NCBI RefSeq assembly: GCF_013307435.2
Contig: NZ_CP102845.1
Location: 4,276,001-4,340,000 of the forward strand
DNA length: 64,000 bases
Direction of reading: 5' to 3'
Source: Microvirga terrae
GTDB lineage: Bacteria; Pseudomonadota; Alphaproteobacteria; Rhizobiales; Beijerinckiaceae
The notes beneath the pieces were generated by a model that saw only the letters and a list, made by a program, of their open reading frames with translations, made no database searches and had not been told where the DNA came from. Made by a program: the position numbers and the translations under genes. Position 1 is the stretch's first letter; the number at the start of each line of letters is the position of its first letter. Below, in pieces: positions 26,402 through 34,161 of the stretch.

Positions 26402-29082
26402 TATTCAGCCAGGACGCGTGTCGGAGGAAAGATCACCTCGACGAGGGTTCCCTCGCTTGGCTTGCTCGCGATCTGCAGCGCGCCCCGGTTCGCTTCGACG
26501 AGCGCCTTGGTCAGCGGCAATCCGAGGCCCGTGCCGCCGCGCTTGCGCGAGGTGGCGAGCTGGCGGAACGGCTCGAGCGCCGCTTCGACCTCCTCGGGCG
26601 TCATTCCGATCCCGGTATCGCGCACGCGGAAAGCTACCTCGCCCTGATCCGTGATCGCCGTGGAAACGATGACCTGCCCGCCCGCATCGGTGAACTTGAT
26701 GGCATTGGAGACGAGATTGAGGACGATCTGGCGCATGGACCGCTCATCGGCCACCACCGGCGGCAGCTTCGGCGCGAAGCTCATGCGCATGACGATGCGG
26801 TCGCGCGCAGCCTGGGGCTGAAGCAGGGTCACGCAGGACGAGACCAGTTCGTTGAGGCTCACCCCCGTGAAGGACAGCTCCAGACGGCCAGCCTCGATCT
26901 TCGCAAGATCCAAAAGATCGTTCACGAGGCTGATCACATGGGACCCGGAGGCATGAACGTCTTTGAGATACTCCTTGTAGCGTTCATTGCCGATGGCGCC
27001 GAACCGCTCTTCGAGCATGACCTCGGCGAAGCCCAGGATGGCGTTCAGCGGCGTGCGGATTTCATGGCTGATCTTGGCCAGGAGATCGGATTTCTGAGCG
27101 CTCGCCTCCTCGGCCGCGTGCTTGGCGCCGATCAACTCGCCCTCCGCCCGCTTGAAAACCGTGATGTCGCGAAGAACCGCGCAGAAGCGGCGATCCGGCC
27201 CGTCGCCGAGACGGCCCATCGTCATGAAGAGCGGAATCGACCCGCCCTGACGCTCCCGGCCGAGCACCTCACGCCCATCATTGAGCAGGCTCCGGACACC
27301 GGGGGTGCGCAGGCTCTCCAGGTAGTCGAGAGCGACCATATGGCTCTCCGGGGCCAGGAGAACGGTGATCGCATCGCCCGCCACCGCCTGCTCGTCATAG
27401 CCGAAGAGCGCCTCGGCCGAGCGGTTGAGGGAGAGGATGCGTCCCGTTTCGTTGAGCACAATAACGCCGTCGGTTGCCGTATCGAGGATCGCCTCCAATT
27501 CATGGATCCGGCTGTCCTGGACAGACGCCGGAGCGTCGCCGCCGGCCGCAATCCGGACGACCATCAGATCGGCCGGCTCGCCCCCCCACTCGGCAGACGC
27601 GGAGCGCACGGCAACGGCGATCGTCTCGCCGGCCCTTGTGGTGAGCGCGAGAGTAGAGTCACCGTCGCCTGCACCGCCGAGAGCGGGGGAGCCGCGAAAC
27701 AGGTGGACGATCCCCCCGTCCGAGCGGATCTGTTCGATGTCGTCGTAGCCGGTCAGGTCGAGAAGAAAGCGATTGCCGAACAAGACGGTCTCGCCGCGAT
27801 GGACCAGCACACCGATGGGCAGGCGGTCGAGCACCCGGTCACCCTTATCTGAAGCAGTCGGCGGCTCCAGTGAGGACGGACCGGGCTCGGGAGCACCCAC
27901 CGGCTCTTCAGGGACCCTATCATCCTGGGCTGGCCCGTTGTGCTCCAGCCGCGCCCCCAGCGCGCGGGCGATCTCACGAAAGGCGTTGCGCTCCGCAGTG
28001 GAAAGTCCCGATGTCTGACCAGTCTTTTCGGCAGGACGGCTCTGCTCGCGCGGCTCCGGATCAGACGGCCTGGGAGTGGACAGAGCCTCGGTCACTCGAT
28101 GGCGAAGACTCGAAAACCAACTTTCCTCTCCGGGCTGCTCGGGTTCGGCGGAAGGCTCCTCATCCGGCATCTCCTCAGGGGGACGGAACGGCAGCGTCTC
28201 GTCGTTGACGAGGCTTTGTGCAATCAGATCGGCCGGGACAATCGAGGGTTCATCCTGTGCCTCGCGCTCGCGAACATCCTCCATGCGCAGGAGCCCGAAG
28301 CCGCGGAAGCCGACGAGTTCCCGGCCCAAGCCGAAGACCGGCATGCCGGCCCAGTCGACGGGCACCTGCAGCCGTGAATTGTCGACGCTCCAGAGAACGG
28401 TGTGCCCGCTCCAGGTTTCGCGGCGCGAGAAAAGGGCCGCCACGGCCCCGTCAGGATCCTCAACGACCGTCTGGGCCACCTCCTCCCATGTCAGACCGAG
28501 GATGTTGCCAGCGATCGGTCCCACAGCCCGGGCAAGATCAGGCGACACATCGGTGAAACGGGTCTGTGCATCCGCGTGCCAGATGAAGCGGACCGGACCG
28601 GTACGCTTGATGGGCGGAGAGGCGCTCTCGACGTCGCTTGGCACAGCGGGCTCGGAAGCCGATTCCTCGACCGGTTGGACCGTGCGACGACGGGACGAAG
28701 GCTTTGGCACGCCGCCGGAGAAAACTGTCACCAAGACGGTTTCGCCATTCTCCAGCGACTCCAGACGGCAGAGGGCCGCGACTGGGAGCCAGGGGCGGTT
28801 CGGATCAAGGCGGAGCCGCTCCTGGCGAACTCCCTGCCGCGGTGCGCGGCCACCTGCCAGGGCCTTGATGCGGTCATGAGCCCGGAACCCCGGGACCACC
28901 TGCCCCATCGCGTCGGTGAATGCGTCCTGCACCCCCCGGGCCGCTGGAGACGCCCAAAGCAGCCTGTCGCCAGTCTGGTCCCAGACAAGCACGCCCGCGT
29001 CAGGCTTGGCCAGAAGGCGCAAGTCCGGCTCCGCGGCAAGCCGCGCCATCAGCGCCTCGAATGGGTTGGGTCCGCCCGTCAT
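26401..29082 (-). CDS. PAS-domain sensor histidine kinase, PdhS/DivJ-PleC type
   Basis: An 893-residue cytosolic kinase with no membrane helix. The N-terminal part (1-130) and a central PAS region (about 205-270) are followed by a long acidic/Pro-rich linker (about 280-400). A further PAS domain precedes the kinase core (DGVIVLNETGRILSLNRSAEALFG). The phospho-acceptor is near residue 673 (SHEIRTPLNAILGFAEVM). The catalytic domain has NLVSNAIKF, DTGIGM and GGTGLGL. This H-box and architecture match the Hyphomicrobiales PdhS/DivJ/PleC group that controls DivK and the cell cycle. The assignment to PdhS itself is inference. Confidence 0.85.
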   Translation of the reverse strand: MTGGPNPFEALMARLAAEPDLRLLAKPDAGVLVWDQTGDRLLWASPAARGVQDAFTDAMGQVVPGFRAHDRIKALAGGRAPRQGVRQERLRLDPNRPWLPVAALCRLESLENGETVLVTVFSGGVPKPSSRRRTVQPVEESASEPAVPSDVESASPPIKRTGPVRFIWHADAQTRFTDVSPDLARAVGPIAGNILGLTWEEVAQTVVEDPDGAVAALFSRRETWSGHTVLWSVDNSRLQVPVDWAGMPVFGLGRELVGFRGFGLLRMEDVREREAQDEPSIVPADLIAQSLVNDETLPFRPPEEMPDEEPSAEPEQPGEESWFSSLRHRVTEALSTPRPSDPEPREQSRPAEKTGQTSGLSTAERNAFREIARALGARLEHNGPAQDDRVPEEPVGAPEPGPSSLEPPTASDKGDRVLDRLPIGVLVHRGETVLFGNRFLLDLTGYDDIEQIRSDGGIVHLFRGSPALGGAGDGDSTLALTTRAGETIAVAVRSASAEWGGEPADLMVVRIAAGGDAPASVQDSRIHELEAILDTATDGVIVLNETGRILSLNRSAEALFGYDEQAVAGDAITVLLAPESHMVALDYLESLRTPGVRSLLNDGREVLGRERQGGSIPLFMTMGRLGDGPDRRFCAVLRDITVFKRAEGELIGAKHAAEEASAQKSDLLAKISHEIRTPLNAILGFAEVMLEERFGAIGNERYKEYLKDVHASGSHVISLVNDLLDLAKIEAGRLELSFTGVSLNELVSSCVTLLQPQAARDRIVMRMSFAPKLPPVVADERSMRQIVLNLVSNAIKFTDAGGQVIVSTAITDQGEVAFRVRDTGIGMTPEEVEAALEPFRQLATSRKRGGTGLGLPLTKALVEANRGALQIASKPSEGTLVEVIFPPTRVLAE

Positions 29083-29222
29083 TAACGGTCCTTGCTGTGA
29101 ACTGCCTTCGATCCACCTCTGGCAGAGCTTTTAGCCTAATATCAGCGGCCAAGCATGCAAAGCACCGACACTTGAATCCTTTTACTTTCAGGTAACCTTA
29201 ATAAGGGCGACGCAAAAGGGAG

Positions 29223-29261
29223 TTGATTTTGCAGCGCACAATGTGATATTGCACTGCACAA
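29223..29261 (+). promoter_or_regulatory. phasin promoter with two TGC-rich repeats (PhaR-like sites)
   Basis: TTGCAGCGCACAA (29229-29241) and TTGCACTGCACAA (29249-29261) are near-identical direct repeats 20 bp apart. They flank a possible promoter, -35 TTGATT (29223-29228) and extended -10 TGTGATATT (-10 GATATT, 29245-29250). PhaR repressors of polyhydroxyalkanoate granule genes bind TGC-rich sites, so PhaR is the likely regulator (inference). Confidence 0.6.
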
Positions 29262-29286
29262 ATCCCTCAACGAGCAGGAGTATCCT

Positions 29287-29667
29287 ATGGCCACGAACCC
29301 GACCCAAAATTATGAAGTTCCCCCGGAGATGCGCGACTTCGCCGAGAAGAGCGTCGAGCAGGCCCGCAAGGCCATCGACGGCTTCATGAGCGCCGCTCAA
29401 AAGACTGCCGACACTTTCGAAGGCTCAGCCAACACCGTTCAGGCCAGCGCAAAGGATGCTGCGCGCAAGACCTTCGCCTATACCGAGCAGAACCTCTCGG
29501 CTGCCTTCGACCTCGCTCAGCGGATGGTGCGCGCGAAGGACATGCAGGAAGCCATGCAGATCCAGGCCGAGTTCGTCCGGACCCAGTTCGAGGCGATGCA
29601 GACCCAGATGAAGGAGTTCGGCTCTCTGGCTCAATCGGCCATGAAGCAGCCCGGATCCAAGAAGTAA
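29287..29667 (+). CDS. phasin (polyhydroxyalkanoate granule protein)
   Basis: A 126-residue phasin. It is helical and amphipathic throughout, with the family pattern EMRDFAEKSVEQARKAIDGFMSAAQ near the start, DAARKTFAYTEQNLSAAFDLAQRMV in the middle and QAEFVRTQFEAMQTQMKEF near 91-109. It coats polyhydroxyalkanoate granules. The ribosome site is AGGAG before 29287. A second phasin-like gene follows after 36 bases. The TGC-rich repeats upstream point to PhaR control. Confidence 0.93.
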   Translation: MATNPTQNYEVPPEMRDFAEKSVEQARKAIDGFMSAAQKTADTFEGSANTVQASAKDAARKTFAYTEQNLSAAFDLAQRMVRAKDMQEAMQIQAEFVRTQFEAMQTQMKEFGSLAQSAMKQPGSKK

Positions 29668-29703
29668 GCACCCTGCTCCTTTAGACCTTGCGAGGACGTC
29701 ACG

Positions 29704-30198
29704 ATGGCGGAAGTGAAGAAGCCCAAAGCCAAGAGTACAGCCAAGAGCATGCAGAAAGCCGGCGATCTGGTCGAGATGGCTGCCATCCCGACCGCCGACA
29801 CGGTCGAGGCCGTCACCGAGGCGACGCCCGTTCCCCATTCTGCGACTGCCACAGCTCCCATTGAGGCCGGAACCTTCTTCTCATCCGCCAGGAAGCAGGG
29901 TGATGCCCTCCGCCAAGCCATGAGCGAAGCGGCGGCGGCATCGGCCAAGGGCGCCCTCGAGGTGAACGACAAGATCATCGACGCCATGATCACGCAGCGC
30001 CATGCTGCGCTCGACCTGTGGCGCTCGGCCATCAAACCGTCCCCACTTCCTGAGGCCTTCAACGCCCAGAGCCAAGCGGCTCGTCAGGTCTTTGAGGCGG
30101 CTTCCTCGCAGTGGAAAGATATCGCCGAGACCACGGCTCTCTGGTTCACCAAGAGCCTCGAGCCTTTGCAATCGGCACTGCACCGCTCGGGTCGCTGA
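29704..30198 (+). CDS. second phasin-like protein
   Basis: A 164-residue protein with a Lys/Ala-rich head (MAEVKKPKAKSTAKSMQKAG), a low-complexity Thr/Ala/Pro stretch (28-55) and a helical phasin-type body (56-164). The body has ARKQGDALRQAMSEAAAASAKG and DAMITQRHAALDLWRSAIK. It probably binds the same granules as its neighbour. It is 36 bases downstream and likely in the same transcript, which ends at the hairpin at 30229-30259. Confidence 0.82.
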   Translation: MAEVKKPKAKSTAKSMQKAGDLVEMAAIPTADTVEAVTEATPVPHSATATAPIEAGTFFSSARKQGDALRQAMSEAAAASAKGALEVNDKIIDAMITQRHAALDLWRSAIKPSPLPEAFNAQSQAARQVFEAASSQWKDIAETTALWFTKSLEPLQSALHRSGR

Positions 30199-30228
30199 CC
30201 ACACTCCACATCGGCGCTGCATTGTATT

Positions 30229-30259
30229 AAGGCTCGGCCGTTCATGGCCGGGCCTTTTT
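30229..30259 (+). terminator. terminator of the phasin operon, abutting the next gene
   Basis: AAGGC-T-CGGCC (30229-30239) pairs with GGCCG-G-GCCTT (30246-30256), with TTTTT at 30255-30259. The T run ends one base before the ATG of the NUDIX gene. Confidence 0.85.
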
Positions 30260-30260
30260 C

Positions 30261-30692
30261 ATGTTCACATCCCCGATTCCTGCCGTCATTGCCGTCGTGA
30301 TCCGGGACGGCTACACTCTGCTCGTGCGGCGCGCCAACCCGCCCGATGCCGGTCTATGGGGCTTTCCCGGCGGCAAGATCGAGTTCGGCGAAACGGTCGA
30401 GGAAGCGACGATGCGGGAGCTTCTGGAGGAAACCGCCGTTCATGCGGAAGCCCAGGATGTCATCACCACGCTCGATGTCATCACGCGGGGTTCAGGCGGG
30501 CAGGTTCAGCAGCACTATATTCTGACCGCCGTGCAATGCCGTTGGATTTCAGGCGAGCCGATCGCCGGCGACGATGCTCTTGAGGCAAAGTGGTTTCTTA
30601 TCGAGGATCTCGATCCGACCGTCCTGCCGATGAGTGCAGATGTGGATGTTGTCGCCCGCCGCGCAAAGGCCTTGAACCTTCGTGACTCCTGA
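30261..30692 (+). CDS. NUDIX hydrolase, ADP-ribose pyrophosphatase-like
   Basis: A 143-residue single-domain NUDIX protein. The box is Gly38-KIEFG-Glu44-TVEEATM-Arg52-Glu53...Glu56-Glu57-T-Ala59-Val; Ala replaces the usual Gly at the second-last position. It probably hydrolyses ADP-ribose or another nucleotide sugar. The ATG at 30261 directly follows a terminator T run and has no ribosome site. The protein could be leaderless or made from transcripts that read through, and a slightly later start cannot be excluded. A terminator follows at 30709-30746. Confidence 0.85.
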   Translation: MFTSPIPAVIAVVIRDGYTLLVRRANPPDAGLWGFPGGKIEFGETVEEATMRELLEETAVHAEAQDVITTLDVITRGSGGQVQQHYILTAVQCRWISGEPIAGDDALEAKWFLIEDLDPTVLPMSADVDVVARRAKALNLRDS

Positions 30693-30708
30693 GACGCACG
30701 CCCAATGC

Positions 30709-30746
30709 AAAAAGGCCTCGCCCCGAAAAAGGCGAGGCCAAGTTTT
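30709..30746. terminator. bidirectional terminator after the NUDIX gene
   Basis: GGCCTCGCC (30714-30722) and GGCGAGGCC (30731-30739), with A5 on the left and AAGTTTT on the right. Confidence 0.85.
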
Positions 30747-30836
30747 GTCTCTTACTTGGAGGCCTCGCGGCCAAACTTCACGCTGGGATCTGCGCACAAC
30801 AGGCGCAAGACCTCAAGTCGGGCGCGGCTGAAATGG

Positions 30837-30861
30837 TTGATGAACAGTAAACGTTCATCAA
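30837..30861. promoter_or_regulatory. perfect inverted repeat upstream of the porin gene
   Basis: TTGATGAAC (30837-30845), a 7-base spacer and GTTCATCAA (30853-30861). Arms are perfect over 9 bp. It is 126 bases before the start at 30987. A possible promoter (TTGCAA 30899-30904, 16 bases, TTTATT 30921-30926) lies downstream, so an activator or distal operator is possible. Confidence 0.5.
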
Positions 30862-30986
30862 TCGTCAATCATATTTCGAATGGTTCCCGCTTCCGATATT
30901 GCAACATTCTCTCGCTATCCTTTATTACACCCGGGACGGGCAATAAATGCCTATCTGATCTTGGTTGCAAAGCACGGAATACAGTA

Positions 30987-31694
30987 ATGCGTACCTCTGC
31001 TCTTGGACTGCTCGCTGCCACGGCGGCTCTTGTCATTGCGGCTTCGCCGGCGCACGCGGCTGACCTGCCGGGCCGTTATTCTCCTGCTCCCGCCTACAAT
31101 GCTCTTCCTGTCTTCACCTGGACGGGCTTCTACGCCGGTCTGAATGCCGGCTACGGCTGGAACGCGGGCGACAGCCGCTTCTACGATCCGGCTTTCGGCA
31201 CCATCAAGGGGCGCCGGAGCGGCGGCTTCGTCGGTGGTGCTCAGGCTGGCTACAACTATCAGTTCGGCATGTTCGTGGCCGGCGCTGAAACGGACCTGCA
31301 ATACGCCGCCGTCGGCAACAAGGGCGCGTCCTACGGCACGACCTATTATCCCGGCGATTCGGATGGCTTCTTCGGCACGATCCGCGCGCGCGCTGGTGTC
31401 GCCTTCGACCGGGCCCTCGTCTATGGCACGGGCGGCTTCGCCTATGGCGATATCGGCGGCAACCGGGGCTATGACCCGCTGCTCGGCTATCACAGCGGCG
31501 ACGAGATCAACTGGGGCTGGACCCTCGGCGGCGGTGTGGAATATGCCATCACCAACAATTTCACCGCCAAGGTCGAAGGCCTCTATGTCGATCTCGACAC
31601 GAAGGACAACTACAATCTCGGCGGTCGGGTCAACGTGAACCGCGATGCCGAGTTCGGCGTGCTCCGCGCCGGCGTGAATTACAAGTTCAACTGA
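30987..31694 (+). CDS. outer-membrane beta-barrel protein (Omp25/31-like)
   Basis: A 235-residue outer-membrane protein. The Sec signal is 1-23 (cut at AHAAD). Eight alternating beta strands end in the aromatic-rich VLRAGVNYKFN, with a C-terminal Phe-Asn. Typical family blocks are FTWTGFYAGLNAGYGW (about 43-58), GGAQAGYNYQFG and TIRARAGVAFDRALVYGTGGFAYG. Such small porin-like barrels are abundant and surface-exposed in Hyphomicrobiales. The frame extends upstream to 30705 through non-coding leader. A terminator follows at 31719. Confidence 0.92.
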   Translation: MRTSALGLLAATAALVIAASPAHAADLPGRYSPAPAYNALPVFTWTGFYAGLNAGYGWNAGDSRFYDPAFGTIKGRRSGGFVGGAQAGYNYQFGMFVAGAETDLQYAAVGNKGASYGTTYYPGDSDGFFGTIRARAGVAFDRALVYGTGGFAYGDIGGNRGYDPLLGYHSGDEINWGWTLGGGVEYAITNNFTAKVEGLYVDLDTKDNYNLGGRVNVNRDAEFGVLRAGVNYKFN

Positions 31695-31718
31695 TCAGGC
31701 CCTGCCCTCGAAAAGCGA

Positions 31719-31746
31719 AAGGCCCGATGGCGACATCGGGCCTTTT
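31719..31746. terminator. bidirectional terminator after the porin gene
   Basis: AAGGCCCGATG (31719-31729), GCGA, CATCGGGCCTT (31734-31744), with TTTT. It lies between convergent genes. Confidence 0.88.
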
Positions 31747-31761
31747 CATTTGTTCGAAGCA

Positions 31762-31989
31762 TCAAGGATCGTTCACGCTTTTTGGTACCCTGAACTGATC
31801 CCGTCCGGTTTCGCTGCGCTTGATGGCGAGCAGACGCCGCGCCGCGATGGCACCCGGTTCGGTGGGATGAAGTCTGTTGTTGAGCACCTCGATCTGCCAA
31901 CGCTGCAACTCGAGCAGGGCTTGCAGGCCTTTCACCCGGGCCTGGAGAGCGAGAGCATCCTTCAAAGGGTCTGGTCCGCCAGTCGGCAT
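31762..31989 (-). CDS. small hypothetical protein
   Basis: A 75-residue frame, Leu/Gln-rich and helical (LQALLELQRWQIEVLNNRL) with a basic tail. The start at 31989 is chosen because AGGGATGG precedes it by about 8 bases; the frame extends to 32049 with a TTG. Codon third positions look like the neighbouring genes. I recognise no family. It is convergent with the porin gene and shares the terminator at 31719-31746. Confidence 0.5.
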   Translation of the reverse strand: MPTGGPDPLKDALALQARVKGLQALLELQRWQIEVLNNRLHPTEPGAIAARRLLAIKRSETGRDQFRVPKSVNDP

Positions 31990-32217
31990 GGGACCATCCC
32001 TGATAATCTTGGGATGAATCATGTCTGAACGCGCAATAGGAGGGATCAAGCACTAGTCGATTCCACACCAGGAACATAGTCCCCGAAGCAGCTGTGCAAT
32101 ACGATTTAAATTATACGCTATTACGTCAGAAATATGGCTCCTCTCAAGGTCGGTATGGCGTGCAGGAACCTGGGAACGGTCAGGCGGTTGGATCAGCACA
32201 GCTTACTGGAGATTGTC

Positions 32218-32391
32218 ATGCCCGAGACCCGTCATGAGAGGGAGGCCGAAAAGATCCTAGGCTCGTTGAGCCGAGTGGCACACGATGCAGAAGCCCTGCT
32301 GCAGAGCCGTCGCCTGCTGGCTGAAGCTCTCGAGGACGCCGAGGAGAGAGGACGTCGGATGTCCGCACAACGGAAGGAGTCGAGTGGTTGA
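32218..32391 (+). CDS. small hypothetical helical protein
   Basis: A 57-residue, highly charged helical frame (HEREAEKILGSLSRVAHDAEAL region). The ATG at 32218 follows GGAG (32208-32211) at 6 bases. I recognise no family. Support is the ribosome site and plausible codon use only. Confidence 0.45.
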   Translation: MPETRHEREAEKILGSLSRVAHDAEALLQSRRLLAEALEDAEERGRRMSAQRKESSG

Positions 32392-32568
32392 GGTTCTTCA
32401 CCCTTCTCTAACCCTGGCCATGCGATGCCTGTTGCCGGCGGCCACCCTCCCCCTGCGACATTGATACCGAGGAACGGCCTATGACGAGGCACGTTCCTTC
32501 CCTGTGCGATAGGACACAGCGGAAAACTCTCGGGCGTGGTGATCTCCGAGTGTTGGGAGAATCGGTCA

Positions 32569-32877
32569 ATGCGCTCCACTTCGTTTGCAATCACGCTCGG
32601 CACCCTGGGTGCCCTGGCGGTCGGGTCTGCCGCTCAGTCGGCCGATACCCGCGTTGCATCCATGCCTTTCGGCGAGTGCCTTTCGATCATCAACGAGGCC
32701 GCGCAGGATGTTGACGAGGAGCCGGTCAAGCTGGTGAGCACGAGCGACATCGTGACCGTTCGCATCAATGCCTCGGACGGCTTCGTCACAGTGTCCTGCG
32801 ACCGGCGCAATGACAGGATGACCTTGACCAAAAGTCCCGTTCCTGAAGCCGCCGGCATGACGGCGGAGGCCCGCTAA
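32569..32877 (+). CDS. small secreted hypothetical protein
   Basis: A 102-residue protein with a Sec signal peptide (1-25, LGTLGALAVGSAAQSA). The periplasmic part contains two cysteines (FGECLSII and VSCDRRND), which could form a disulfide. It starts at 32569 behind GGGAGAA. I recognise no named family. It is convergent with gguB and ends at the hairpin at 32909-32932. Confidence 0.65.
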   Translation: MRSTSFAITLGTLGALAVGSAAQSADTRVASMPFGECLSIINEAAQDVDEEPVKLVSTSDIVTVRINASDGFVTVSCDRRNDRMTLTKSPVPEAAGMTAEAR

Positions 32878-32908
32878 GCTTAACGCTTTCAGCCTCATCC
32901 CAAATCGA

Positions 32909-32932
32909 AACGGCGAGCCGAGGCTCGCCGTT
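32909..32932. terminator. bidirectional hairpin between convergent genes
   Basis: An 11-bp perfect stem AACGGCGAGCC (32909-32919) and GGCTCGCCGTT (32922-32932). It is 28 bases past the stop of gguB and 31 past that of the small secreted protein. Confidence 0.75.
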
Positions 32933-32960
32933 CTGCTGAGTCGTGTCAGTGGAAGCGCGC

Positions 32961-34160
32961 CTACTTCTTCCGGTTGTAGACGTCGAGCGAGACGGCCGCG
33001 AGCAGCACGAGGCCTTTGATCACCTGCTGATAGTCGATGCCGATGCCGAGGATCGACATGCCGTTGTTCATCACGCCCATGACGAAGGCGCCTATAACCG
33101 CACCCGTCACCTTGCCGACGCCACCTGTCGCCGAGGCGCCGCCGATGAACACGGCCGCGATCACGTCGAGCTCGAACCCGAGGCCGGCCTTCGGGGTCGC
33201 GGTGTTGAGGCGGGCGGCGAAGATCAGGCCGGCGAGTCCCGCCAGCACACCCATGTTGACAAAGGTCAGGAAGGTCAGGCGCTCCGTCTTGATGCCCGAC
33301 AGCTTGGCCGCCTTCTCGTTGCCTCCGAGCGCATAGATGCGCCGGCCGATCGTGGTGCGGTTGGTCACGAAAGCGTAAAGGGCGATCAGCACCGCCATGA
33401 TGACAAGCACGTTCGGCAGGCCGCGATAGGTCGCCATCAGATAGCAGAACGCAACCACCAGAACGGCCAGAAGGCCGTTCTTGAACAGGAACAGCCCGAA
33501 TGGTGCCGTCTCGACTGCATGCTTGAGCTGATTGGCCCGGCTGCGGAAGCTGAAATAGATGATCGCAGCCACGCTGGCGGCACCCAGAAACAGCGCCGTG
33601 TAGTTGAAGCCCTCGCCACCAAAGACGTCCGGAATGAAGCCGGAGCTCAGGCGTTGGAACACCACCGGGAATGGGCCGACCGACATGCCGCCGAGGAGCG
33701 CCAGGGTCAGGCCCTTGAACACCAGCATGCCGGCAAGCGTGACGATGAAGGACGGGACCTTGAAATACGCGACCCAGTAGCCTTGAGCGGCACCGATGAG
33801 CCCACCCACGATAAGGCAGGCGATGGTGGTCGTCACGGGATCGAAGCCCCAGCGCACCATCATCATGGCGGCAAGGCCCCCGACGAAGCCCACGATAGAG
33901 CCGACCGAGAGGTCGATGTGCCCGGCCACGATGACCAGGAGCATCCCCAACGCCATGATGACGATGTAACTGTTCTGGAGCACCAGGTTGGTGAGGTTGA
34001 GCGGTCGCAGCAGGGTTCCGTCGGTCACCACCTGGAAGAACAGCATGATGACCAGAAGCGACAGCAGCATGCCGTAGTCGCGGAAATGGGTTTTGACGAA
34101 CTCCATCCACGACGTTGTCTGCTGGGGAACGTGAAGCTCGTCAGCGGTTCTCGTGTCCAT
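32961..34160 (-). CDS. gguB: sugar ABC transporter permease GguB
   Basis: A 399-residue BPD_transp_2 permease with about ten membrane helices, longer than RbsC-type permeases, as is typical for GguB/XylH. The family block GHIDLSVGSIVGFVGGLAA lies near 78-96, and a late block is GFELDVIAAVFIGGASATGG. It imports monosaccharides with GguA and ChvE. The start at 34160 follows GGGGAGACG; the frame continues to 34235 without homology. It begins 1 base from the gguA stop, so it is translationally coupled. Confidence 0.92.
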   Translation of the reverse strand: MDTRTADELHVPQQTTSWMEFVKTHFRDYGMLLSLLVIMLFFQVVTDGTLLRPLNLTNLVLQNSYIVIMALGMLLVIVAGHIDLSVGSIVGFVGGLAAMMMVRWGFDPVTTTIACLIVGGLIGAAQGYWVAYFKVPSFIVTLAGMLVFKGLTLALLGGMSVGPFPVVFQRLSSGFIPDVFGGEGFNYTALFLGAASVAAIIYFSFRSRANQLKHAVETAPFGLFLFKNGLLAVLVVAFCYLMATYRGLPNVLVIMAVLIALYAFVTNRTTIGRRIYALGGNEKAAKLSGIKTERLTFLTFVNMGVLAGLAGLIFAARLNTATPKAGLGFELDVIAAVFIGGASATGGVGKVTGAVIGAFVMGVMNNGMSILGIGIDYQQVIKGLVLLAAVSLDVYNRKK

Positions 34161-34161
34161 C

